Positions 1-6,501 of a stretch of DNA of 13,963 nucleotides are shown here, piece after piece. Position numbers and translations under genes: made by a program. The stretch is from Actinomycetota bacterium (GTDB lineage: Bacteria > Actinomycetota > Actinomycetes > Nanopelagicales > Nanopelagicaceae). The notes beneath the pieces were generated by a model. That model ran no database searches. It was not told where the DNA came from and was given only the letters and a program-made list of their open reading frames with translations. The DNA lies in NCBI GenBank assembly GCA_947380835.1, contig CANCSL010000031.1, positions 1-13,963 of the forward strand, given 5' to 3'. Within the stretch, counting starts at the first letter, position 1; each line of letters starts with the position of its first letter.

Positions 1-1177
1 TGATCATGGGAGCCATGACCCAGACATCGGCTTCGGTACGCCGAGCGGCTGCAGCAATTGCTTTCAATTGAATGCGGAGAAGGTCTTCGTGATCGACAAT
101 GGTGCGATAACCGCGAACGCCAAGTGCAGGATTTGGTTCGTCATCAAAACTAATAAATGCCATCGGCTTATCTGCGCCGGCATCGAGTGTTCGAATAACG
201 ACCTTCTTGGTTCCGAATGGGGCAAAGAGATCGGTGTAGATCTGTGTCTGCTCTTCTAATGTTGGCGGATCTTTACGATCGAGATACAGAAGTTCGGTGC
301 GTAGGAGTCCAACACCATCAGCTCCGGCTTCGAGTGCAACCTTCACATCTTCTTGGCGACCAATATTGGCGTAGATCGGAATGATTCGACCATCAAGTGT
401 TTGATACCCAGTCGATGTCCGGACGACTTGTGATTCTCGACGTCGGCGAATTTTTTCGATTTTGGCAATAAGGCGAGATTGCAATTCAAGGGGAGGACTA
501 AAGACAACTTCACCGGTAGTTGCATCGACACCGATCATTTCGCCGTAATGGGATTTGGCGTAATCAACAATTCCAGGGCAAGCAACGACTGCGGCGATGC
601 CGCGCGAACGAGCGATGATGGCAGTGTGACTGGTGGGTCCGCCGCCTTCGGTGACAATGGCCAGCACTTTGTCCGATTGCAGGTCAGTGGTGTCTGCAGG
701 TGAAAGGTCGCGTGCAATAAGCACGGTAGGCACCGTAAAGTGAGGGATTTCTGGGTATTCCACGCCACCTAGGCGGCAGAGCAGACGATCACAAATATTG
801 GCTACATCGCTGACGCGCTCGGCCAGATAACCACCTGAAGCCAGTAGCAACTCTTTGAAAATGTCGGTGGCCTGATTGATGGCATAACTGGCGGTGTGCC
901 CTTGGTCGATGAAGTTAAAGGCTTCTTCGAGCAGCGCCGGGTCTGTTGCAATCTCGCCGACCGCTAACAAGATTTCCTGAAGTTCACCATGGGATCGTTC
1001 GGCCCGCTCGCTGAGATCTTTACCCACGAAATCGATCGCGGAGGTGAGGGCTGCTTTTTCCTCGTCAATGGAGAGAGTTGAAGGAGATGGCGAAGAAAGC
1101 GGAATTTCGGTTGTTAAGAGAAAGAATTGCCCGAGCGCCGCACCAGAACTTGCAGCAACACCATTTAAAGCGATCAC
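1..1177 (-). CDS. ptsI: PTS phosphoenolpyruvate-protein phosphotransferase (Enzyme I), 3' part cut off by window edge
   Basis: Enzyme I is the cytoplasmic first step of the phosphotransferase system: it takes phosphate from PEP, releasing pyruvate, and passes it to HPr. About 392 codons are visible; the family is about 550-570 residues, so the C-terminal part of the PEP-binding barrel is missing. The phosphohistidine swivel motif GGPTSHTAIIAR places the active His at residue 184 (E. coli His189). The barrel start is clear from GLLRTELLY, VIRTLDAGADKP and NPALGVRGYR, and the visible part ends in APMI, where the family has FPMI. I chose the GTG at 1177 because it gives the usual Enzyme I N-terminus (MIALNGVAAS); only a weak AAGAGAA precedes it. 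It follows the E2 gene by 15 bp on the same strand, so it is probably the fourth gene of that operon. The frame is open to the window edge with no disruption seen. Confidence 0.95.
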   Translation of the reverse strand, partial: MIALNGVAASSGAALGQFFLLTTEIPLSSPSPSTLSIDEEKAALTSAIDFVGKDLSERAERSHGELQEILLAVGEIATDPALLEEAFNFIDQGHTASYAINQATDIFKELLLASGGYLAERVSDVANICDRLLCRLGGVEYPEIPHFTVPTVLIARDLSPADTTDLQSDKVLAIVTEGGGPTSHTAIIARSRGIAAVVACPGIVDYAKSHYGEMIGVDATTGEVVFSPPLELQSRLIAKIEKIRRRRESQVVRTSTGYQTLDGRIIPIYANIGRQEDVKVALEAGADGVGLLRTELLYLDRKDPPTLEEQTQIYTDLFAPFGTKKVVIRTLDAGADKPMAFISFDDEPNPALGVRGYRTIVDHEDLLRIQLKAIAAAARRTEADVWVMAPMI

Positions 1178-1192
1178 GCAGTTCTCTTTTCG

Positions 1193-2293
1193 TTAGAGGG
1201 CGGAGATTAATGAGTCGAGCAATTGGGCGCCATCGTAGAAGTCGAGATAACGAAGATCAATGGTCAGCGAAATAATCTTTTCGCCCGAGAAATTTTCGCC
1301 AATAGTTAAGGAAGTAACTTGGTTGGGGAAAAGCACTGGGGCAGATGAATTCATTTTGTACTTAGACAGATCAAAAATGGCGGTCGTGGCTCCGCTCAAC
1401 ATTGCCAGCGGAACTTTTCCATTGTGAGCTGACTTTGCTGTCGACATAAATAAATCAGCAAGTTCGGAAACAGTCTGCAAATCTGGATCTTTAAATACTG
1501 GCAAGGCACTTCCGTATTTGGATTCGATGATCACGGCAACGCCAACATGTGAAACTGCGGATCCATCCTTTGGAGAGATATTGAGATCAGGACGAGTGCG
1601 CAGAACCCTGGCCCAGTTGGAAATAACCGAAGTTAGTTCAACTGATCCACTTTTTACATTTCGCGAGAACGAGATCTGCGGAATCGACCGAGTCATCTCA
1701 AGTCCCTTAGCGATTAATGCTTTATTGGCGGCTTGGCGTTTGATTTGGTCTTCCGAGAGCTTGTTTCCACCGACATCTTCAACGGTGATGGTGTGATCGG
1801 GTCCGGTGGGAGCCACGGTACGCAGATCTATACCGCGATCTTCAGCAATTGCGCGGGCCTTAGGGACTGCACGAATCTCCCGAGGATTGGTTAAAGGAGG
1901 AAGCGCAACGGGGGCTGGAGCGATAACAACTGGTGAGGCGACTACTGGGGTTTCGATTGCAGCAGGTTGAACGGCTACTGGTTCGATTACCGGGGCTGGG
2001 GCATCGGGAAGAGGGGCATCGCCGCCGAAGTCAAAGGACATCACTTCGGTATCGGTTTGCATGATCAAAACTGGTTTACCGATTTCAATCGCAACGCCGA
2101 TTTCGCCAACAAGTTGTTCGATGACGCCATCTGCAGGAGATTCAACTTCCATATCGATTTTGTCAGTCATCACTTCAAAGAGCACCTGACCGGACTTCAC
2201 GCGATCGCCTGGCTTCACGTGATAGAGAATGAGCTCGCCAGTTTCCATGGTCATGCTCATTTTCGGCATGACGACTGGGTATCTGAAACTCAT
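1193..2293 (-). CDS. 2-oxoacid dehydrogenase E2 (dihydrolipoamide acyltransferase) with degenerate catalytic motif
   Basis: E2 is the core of pyruvate-, acetoin- or branched-chain-type dehydrogenase complexes: it carries acyl groups on a lipoyl arm and transfers them to CoA. Residues 1-80 are a lipoyl domain with the lipoylation motif MTDKIDMEV (Lys45). Residues 92-135 are an Ala/Pro-rich linker, and 137-174 an E1/E3-binding domain (REIRAVPKARAIAEDRGIDL). Residues 184-366 align with the acyltransferase domain, but this is short (about 183 versus about 230 residues) and divergent. The terminal block DLRYLDFYDGAQLL aligns without gaps to the family's DHRVIDGADGARFL, so the catalytic His is Leu347 and the Gly is Phe352, while Asp351 is kept. 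Total length is 366 residues; single-lipoyl E2s usually exceed 400. ATG overlaps the E1-beta stop (ATGA). It may be inactive as a transferase, or use another mechanism; substrate not determinable. Confidence 0.88.
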   Translation of the reverse strand: MSFRYPVVMPKMSMTMETGELILYHVKPGDRVKSGQVLFEVMTDKIDMEVESPADGVIEQLVGEIGVAIEIGKPVLIMQTDTEVMSFDFGGDAPLPDAPAPVIEPVAVQPAAIETPVVASPVVIAPAPVALPPLTNPREIRAVPKARAIAEDRGIDLRTVAPTGPDHTITVEDVGGNKLSEDQIKRQAANKALIAKGLEMTRSIPQISFSRNVKSGSVELTSVISNWARVLRTRPDLNISPKDGSAVSHVGVAVIIESKYGSALPVFKDPDLQTVSELADLFMSTAKSAHNGKVPLAMLSGATTAIFDLSKYKMNSSAPVLFPNQVTSLTIGENFSGEKIISLTIDLRYLDFYDGAQLLDSLISAL

Positions 2294-3288
2294 CGCCAGT
2301 TCTTCACGATCTCACGCGCGGCAGCTTCGATATCCGCAATCTGAGGAACGGCCACCTTTTCCAATTGAGGTGCATAAGGAATCGGAATATTCATTCCAGC
2401 TAGGCGCTTGATCGGTGCGATCAGATTTCCAAAGCAAGCACTTCCCGAAACTTGGGCAATCACTTCGTTGATGTAACCAGCATGTGATGGACCTTCTTGA
2501 ACAACCATCAAACGGCCGGTCTTTTCGACAGACTCGAAGATTGGTGCAGTATCGAGCGGTGAAATAGTGCGTGGGTCAATAAGTTCAATCGAAATGCCCT
2601 CCGCCGATAACTTCTCGGCCACTTCGAATGACTTATTGACCATGATGCCGGTGGCGACGATGGTGAGATCTTTTCCAGTACGAACAACTTTGGAAACGCC
2701 CAGTGGAATACGTGTTGCACCTTCAGGAACGGGATCGCGGCCAGGAATCTTGTAGAGCAATTTATGCTCGAGGAAGATCACGGGGTTGGGATCATCGATA
2801 GCCGCGAGCAACAAGCCCTTGGCATCTGCTGGGTTAGAAGGAACAACGACCTTGAGACCAGGAACGCTGGCAAACCATGGCTCTAAGTTTTGGGAGTGCT
2901 GAGCAGCAGCGCCAGTTCCAGATCCTTGCGGTGTGCGTAGAACGAGCGGAACATGCAGTGCGCCTCCCAACATGAAGTGAATTTTGGCGGCTTGATTAGC
3001 AATCTGATCCATAGCTTGAGCCGTGAAGTCAGAGAATTGAATTTCGACAATTGGACGCATTCCAGAAAGAGCTGCGCCAACTGCTGCGCCGACAATTCCA
3101 AGTTCTGAAATAGGAGTATCAAGTACGCGCTCAGGGCCAAAGCGGTGATAAAGATCGCCGGTTACACCAAATGCGCCACCGTAGATTCCGATATCTTCGC
3201 CGAGAATAAAGACTTCTTCGCGCTCTTCCATGGCGATAGTCATGGCTTCGCGAACTGCCTCTGCCATAGTCAACATACGATCGCTCAT
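2290..3288 (-). CDS. 2-oxoacid dehydrogenase E1 component, beta subunit (acetoin/pyruvate type)
   Basis: This is the beta subunit of an alpha2-beta2 thiamine-diphosphate E1, which decarboxylates a 2-oxoacid (or cleaves acetoin) and acylates the lipoyl arm of E2. The 332 residues are full length. The N-terminal pyrimidine-binding half shows ILGEDIGIYGG (about 28-38), RVLDTPISELGIVGAAVG (about 54-71), the segment ending MDQIANQAAK, and AAAQHSQNLE. The C-terminal transketolase-type half contains PSNPADAKGLL, VIFLEHKLLY, IELIDPRTISPLD and a VEKTGRL segment. The wording, notably DAKGLL followed by EHKLLY, resembles acetoin dehydrogenase beta (AcoB) at least as much as pyruvate dehydrogenase beta, so I give no symbol. 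ATGA overlaps join it to E1-alpha upstream and E2 downstream, implying translational coupling and matched subunit synthesis. Substrate assignment remains open. Confidence 0.93.
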   Translation of the reverse strand: MSDRMLTMAEAVREAMTIAMEEREEVFILGEDIGIYGGAFGVTGDLYHRFGPERVLDTPISELGIVGAAVGAALSGMRPIVEIQFSDFTAQAMDQIANQAAKIHFMLGGALHVPLVLRTPQGSGTGAAAQHSQNLEPWFASVPGLKVVVPSNPADAKGLLLAAIDDPNPVIFLEHKLLYKIPGRDPVPEGATRIPLGVSKVVRTGKDLTIVATGIMVNKSFEVAEKLSAEGISIELIDPRTISPLDTAPIFESVEKTGRLMVVQEGPSHAGYINEVIAQVSGSACFGNLIAPIKRLAGMNIPIPYAPQLEKVAVPQIADIEAAAREIVKNWR

Positions 3289-4286
3289 GCTGATACCGCC
3301 TTAAATACTGCTTCGAGAAGACCATCTGGGGTTGCCGATTCGGCGGCTGCAGCTTCTTTTACTGCCTGCATAATTTGCTCGGTAGAAACCTTTTGAATTT
3401 CTTCGATTTGTTCTTGAGTCAAAATGCCTTTGTCGAGCACCTTGTGAATGAAGTTAGGAATCGGATCTTTGTCTTTCCATTCTTCGATCTCTTCTTTGGT
3501 GCGATAAAGGTTCTTATCTGATCGGGAGTGACCCTTCCAGCGGTAAGTCACGGATTCGATGAGCGTTGGACCTTCACCATTTCGCGCGCGAGCAACGGCC
3601 GCTTCAGCGGCTTCATAAACGGCAACAACGTCATTTCCATCGACGGTGACGCCGGGAATTCCGTAACCCTTGCCACGATCGGCCAAATTTTCGAGTTTGA
3701 ATGCTTTTTCGGTAGATGATGACATTCCGTATTTATTATTTTCACAGAAGAGAATAAGTGGGAGATTCCAAATAGCTGCCATATTTGCGGCTTCGTGGAA
3801 AGCGCCTTCGTTCATGGCACCATCACCAAAGAAGGAGACCGCGACAGTTCCACTCTTTCGCATTTTGGCGGCAAGCGCTGCTCCAGCCGCGATGGGGATG
3901 CCACCACCAACAACTCCATTAGCACCAAGGTTGCCGGTTTCGGCATCGGCAATATGCATCGAGCCACCGCGTCCGCCGCAATAACCAATCTTCTTGCCCA
4001 GAAGTTCAGCCATCATGCGCGTCAGGTCAGCGCCTTTGGCAATGCAGTGACCGTGGCCACGGTGGGTGGAGGTAATTTGATCAGTGATCTGCAACGCCAG
4101 ACAGGCTCCGGTTGGTCCTGCTTCTTGTCCGATGGATAGGTGCATAGTTCCGTGCATCATTCCGCGACCGAAAAGGTCTTCGACTGCTTCTTCAAATTTA
4201 CGAATGCGATACATGTAGAGCAGAGCATGTTTGGCATGCTCAGGAGAAGAGAGCGGATGGCCCATCAACAGCGGATTTGCAGTCAT
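3285..4286 (-). CDS. 2-oxoacid dehydrogenase E1 component, alpha subunit (acetoin/pyruvate type)
   Basis: Alpha subunit of the thiamine-diphosphate E1. The 333 residues contain the ThDP/Mg motif from GDGAMNEG (154-161) to ENN (182-184), the ring-contact segment STHRGHGHCIAKG (73-85), GGRGGSMHIAD (104-114), and the mobile-loop region YRWKGHSRSD (248-257) that in related enzymes holds phosphorylatable serines. STHRGHGHCIAKG and GANGVVGGGIPIA are typical of the AcoA/PdhA branch. I chose the ATG at 4286 because GAAGGTAG lies about 8 nt upstream and the N-terminus MTANPLL gives a family-like length. A longer frame to 4412 exists but would cross the start of ptsH. The gene leads the minus-strand operon E1-alpha, E1-beta, E2, ptsI and is divergent from ptsH. 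Pyruvate, acetoin or branched-chain 2-oxoacids are all possible substrates. Confidence 0.93.
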   Translation of the reverse strand: MTANPLLMGHPLSSPEHAKHALLYMYRIRKFEEAVEDLFGRGMMHGTMHLSIGQEAGPTGACLALQITDQITSTHRGHGHCIAKGADLTRMMAELLGKKIGYCGGRGGSMHIADAETGNLGANGVVGGGIPIAAGAALAAKMRKSGTVAVSFFGDGAMNEGAFHEAANMAAIWNLPLILFCENNKYGMSSSTEKAFKLENLADRGKGYGIPGVTVDGNDVVAVYEAAEAAVARARNGEGPTLIESVTYRWKGHSRSDKNLYRTKEEIEEWKDKDPIPNFIHKVLDKGILTQEQIEEIQKVSTEQIMQAVKEAAAAESATPDGLLEAVFKAVSA

Positions 4287-4291
4287 ATTTT

Positions 4292-4299
4292 CTACCTTC
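4292..4299 (-). promoter_or_regulatory. Ribosome binding site of the E1-alpha gene
   Basis: On the minus strand GAAGGTAG precedes the ATG at 4286, with about 8 nt between AAGG and ATG. This decides the start against the longer in-frame extension reaching 4412. It also contrasts with the divergent ptsH, which has no recognisable Shine-Dalgarno sequence. Confidence 0.6.
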
Positions 4300-4320
4300 A
4301 CATTTGTGCAAGTGCCTGAA

Positions 4321-4342
4321 TAGATGTGTACATTAAACACTA
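4321..4342. promoter_or_regulatory. Imperfect dyad in the divergent ptsH / dehydrogenase promoter region
   Basis: TAGATGTGT and its partner AAACACTA form an imperfect inverted repeat (TAGaTGTgT against TAG-TGTtT on the other strand, one gap) around ACATT. It lies between the two divergent starts and touches both candidate promoters, so it could be an operator. The symmetry is poor and chance is a real alternative. Confidence 0.2.
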
Positions 4343-4353
4343 CTTTCGGTAAA
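4325..4353 (-). promoter_or_regulatory. Candidate promoter of the E1-alpha/E1-beta/E2/ptsI operon
   Basis: Minus-strand TTTACC (4353-4348, -35-like, 4/6 to TTGACA) is followed after 17 bp by TACACA (4330-4325, -10-like, 3/6 to TATAAT). Transcription would start near 4318, leaving a leader of about 30 nt that contains the Shine-Dalgarno sequence. The match is weak and the assignment rests on spacing. It overlaps the candidate ptsH promoter on the other strand. Confidence 0.3.
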
Positions 4354-4361
4354 GATACGAT
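4333..4361 (+). promoter_or_regulatory. Candidate ptsH promoter giving a leaderless transcript
   Basis: TTAAAC (4333-4338) and TACGAT (4356-4361) are separated by exactly 17 bp. The -10 element ends 6 nt before the ATG at 4368, so transcription would begin at or next to the start codon. No Shine-Dalgarno sequence lies in the short gap. Leaderless mRNAs are common in actinobacteria. The -10 matches TATAAT at four of six positions; the -35 is weak. Confidence 0.45.
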
Positions 4362-4367
4362 TGAGCC

Positions 4368-4646
4368 ATGAAAGAATTTCGAACCACCGCAGCCTCGGCC
4401 GTCGGCCTGCATGCCCGACCAGCCGCCCTCTTCGCCTCCAGCGCAAAATCTTCTGGCTGCAAAGTTACTCTCTCGAAGGTGCTCGCCAACGGTGAGTTAA
4501 CCCCCCCGGTAGATGGCGCCAGCGTCCTCCGAGTGATGACTCTGGGCGTGAAGTTTGGCGATGAAATCGTCGTTCGCGTTGAGGGCCCAGAAGAGGATTC
4601 GGTCTCAGCGGCTCTCCGTGTCATTGTAGAAAGCGTGGATCATTGA
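4368..4646 (+). CDS. ptsH: Phosphocarrier protein HPr of the PTS
   Basis: HPr is the small cytoplasmic relay that takes phosphate from Enzyme I on a histidine and hands it to sugar-specific Enzyme II proteins. The 92-residue product has the active-site motif VGLHARPAA with His15 in the canonical position. A second conserved block, ASVLRVMTLG (51-60), includes Ser52, which aligns with the regulatory Ser46 of low-GC Gram-positive HPr; whether an HPr kinase exists here cannot be seen. The segment before that block (ANGELTPPVDG) is a few residues longer than usual. The gene opens the plus-strand operon and its TGA overlaps the ispF start. Enzyme I lies about 3.2 kb away at the end of the divergent operon, and no Enzyme II gene is in view. 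A run of seven C occurs at 4501-4507. Confidence 0.95.
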   Translation: MKEFRTTAASAVGLHARPAALFASSAKSSGCKVTLSKVLANGELTPPVDGASVLRVMTLGVKFGDEIVVRVEGPEEDSVSAALRVIVESVDH

Positions 4647-5119
4647 TTTCACAGCTTCGAACCGGCGTTGGCATCGATGCGCACCAGTTTGGTGATGCTG
4701 GTCCATGCCTTCTTGCTGGACTCGAATGGCCAGGCGCTCGCCGCTTAGTTGGACATTCCGACGGCGACGCAGCCATCCATGCGATCTGCGATGCCTTGCT
4801 CTCTGCCACCCAGATGGGCGATGTCGGTACCGTCTTTGGAACAGATAAACCCGAATGGGCAGGTGCATCCGGCGTGAAGATGCTGGCGTACGTAAATGAA
4901 CTTCTTACAGCCAAGAATTTTAGTATTAATAATGTATCGGTGGTCATTGTTGGCAATGAGCCAAGAATCGGGGTTCGCAGATTGGAGGCGCAGGAATTGT
5001 TATCTCAAATTTTATCCGCGCCGGTTTCAATCTCGGCGACGACTACAGATGGAATGGGTTTCACCGGGCGCGGTGAAGGAGTCTCAGTCACGGCGACGGC
5101 ACTGGTGGTGGCACCATGA
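4643..5119 (+). CDS. ispF: 2-C-methyl-D-erythritol 2,4-cyclodiphosphate synthase
   Basis: IspF catalyses the cyclisation of CDP-methylerythritol 2-phosphate to methylerythritol cyclodiphosphate with release of CMP, in the MEP isoprenoid pathway. The 158-residue product has the metal ligands in GIDAHQF (Asp12, His14) and in GHSDGDAAIHAICDALL (His46), plus the nucleotide-binding block TTTDGMGFTGRGEG (133-146). GTVFGTDKPEWAG replaces the FPD-type motif of proteobacteria, a variant I associate with actinobacterial IspF. The start is TTG, overlapping the ptsH stop as TTGA; no ATG or GTG fits in frame nearby, and the N-terminus MISQLRTGVGIDAH has the right length. The rare start plus overlap suggests translation by coupling to ptsH. 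Its 3' end overlaps cysS (ATGA). In many bacteria ispF follows ispD; here ispD is absent and HPr takes its place. Confidence 0.95.
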   Translation: MISQLRTGVGIDAHQFGDAGPCLLAGLEWPGARRLVGHSDGDAAIHAICDALLSATQMGDVGTVFGTDKPEWAGASGVKMLAYVNELLTAKNFSINNVSVVIVGNEPRIGVRRLEAQELLSQILSAPVSISATTTDGMGFTGRGEGVSVTATALVVAP

Positions 5120-6501
5120 CACTTTCGTTGTACAACACCATGACGCGCACAACTTCTGAATTTAAACCACTTGTTGAAGGCAAAGTCGGCATCTATCTCT
5201 GCGGTGCAACGGTTCAAGGTGCGCCACATATTGGTCACATCCGAAGCGGAGTTAACTTCGACATTTTGCGACGGTGGCTGACACATTCGGGATACGACGT
5301 CACGTTTATTCGAAATGTCACCGATATCGACGACAAGATCCTGCACAAAGCTGTTCACGAAAATATTCCATGGTGGGCAGTTGCCATGAAGTACGAAAAG
5401 GCTTTTGCTTGGGCGTATGAAACATTGAATGTTCAATCGCCAACATATGAGCCACGAGCAACCGGGCACATCACGCAAATGGTCGAACTCATGCAGACTT
5501 TGATCGACAATGGCTCGGCGTACGCGCCAGGCAACGGCGATGTCTATCTCGATGTCCGCTCGTTAAAGTCGTACCTAACTCTCTCCAACCAGAAGTTAGA
5601 TGATCTGCAATCGACCGGCGACTCTGAAGATTCGTTCAAGAAGGATCCACGCGATTTTGCGCTCTGGAAAGCAGCAAAAGCAGGAGATCCCTCGTGGCCC
5701 ACTCCATGGGGAGCAGGTCGTCCGGGTTGGCACTTAGAGTGCTCAGCCATGGCCCACGTTTATCTCGGAGCCGAATTCGATATTCACGGTGGTGGCCTGG
5801 ATTTAATTTTTCCGCATCACGAAAATGAAATCGCTCAATCCGAATCAGCCGGCTGGGGTTTTGCAAAGGTATGGATGCACAATGCCTGGGTCACGGCATC
5901 AGGCGAGAAGATGAGCAAGTCCCTTGGTAATTCGTTATTGGTCTCCGAAATCGTCAAAAGAGTTCGTCCCATTGAATTGCGCTGGTACCTCGGAAGTGCG
6001 CATTACCGTTCGATGGTCGAGTTCTCCTTCGAAGCTTTAGAAGAAAATTCCATAAACTTCCGTCGCATTGAAGGTTTCTTAATTCGAGCTTCTGAGATTT
6101 TGCAAGGCACCCCAGAAATTTCCATCTCTGAAAAATTTGCATCTGCCATGAATGATGATCTGGCGGTGCCGACGGCTCTTGCTGATATTTCGGATCTGGT
6201 GCGCGAAGGCAATTCGGCAATAACGGCAGGGGACAATCAATCACTAGGCAAGATCGCTGCACATGTTCGTGGCGCACTATATATATTGGGATGCGATCCC
6301 TTTGATTCAGTATTTGCGTCTGTCGCGGAAAATAATTCTTCTGCAATGGATGGATTGGTCTCGCTTGCACTTGCACAGCGGGAAGCAGCACGCGCGCGCA
6401 AAGATTTTGCCGCGGCTGACGCGATCCGCGATCAGATTCTCGAGTTAGGAATAATAATTGAAGACACTCCTGCAGGTCCGCGCTGGACATTGGCCCGTTG
6501 A
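5116..6501 (+). CDS. cysS: Cysteine-tRNA ligase
   Basis: Class I aminoacyl-tRNA synthetase that charges tRNA-Cys. The 461 residues match normal CysS length. The signature HIGH (38-41, in GAPHIGHIRSG) and KMSKS (265-269) are intact. The zinc site is complete: Cys29 (YLCGAT), Cys209 (HLECSAMA), His234 and Glu238 (PHHENE), as in E. coli CysS. The C-terminal part holds the helical anticodon-binding region with NDDLAVPTALA and a final RDQILELGIIIEDTPAGPRW. The mycothiol ligase MshC is a related alternative in actinobacteria, but this protein has the full C-terminal tRNA-binding extension and the CysS-type ending. It overlaps ispF by ATGA and its stop overlaps the rlmB start. The ispF-cysS-rlmB order is common in actinobacteria. 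Confidence 0.97.
   Translation: MTLSLYNTMTRTTSEFKPLVEGKVGIYLCGATVQGAPHIGHIRSGVNFDILRRWLTHSGYDVTFIRNVTDIDDKILHKAVHENIPWWAVAMKYEKAFAWAYETLNVQSPTYEPRATGHITQMVELMQTLIDNGSAYAPGNGDVYLDVRSLKSYLTLSNQKLDDLQSTGDSEDSFKKDPRDFALWKAAKAGDPSWPTPWGAGRPGWHLECSAMAHVYLGAEFDIHGGGLDLIFPHHENEIAQSESAGWGFAKVWMHNAWVTASGEKMSKSLGNSLLVSEIVKRVRPIELRWYLGSAHYRSMVEFSFEALEENSINFRRIEGFLIRASEILQGTPEISISEKFASAMNDDLAVPTALADISDLVREGNSAITAGDNQSLGKIAAHVRGALYILGCDPFDSVFASVAENNSSAMDGLVSLALAQREAARARKDFAAADAIRDQILELGIIIEDTPAGPRWTLAR

Noticed and set aside
4287..4412. A longer E1-alpha with an N-terminal extension starting at 4412
   Set aside because: It would run through the ptsH start and promoter; the ATG at 4286 has a good Shine-Dalgarno sequence and gives normal family length.
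4368..4646. Minus-strand small open frames across ptsH
   Set aside because: They mirror a gene with a canonical HPr active site and show no domain or ribosome binding site of their own.
5116..6501. MshC (mycothiol ligase) instead of CysS
   Set aside because: Length, complete zinc ligands and the C-terminal tRNA-binding region with the CysS-type end favour CysS.
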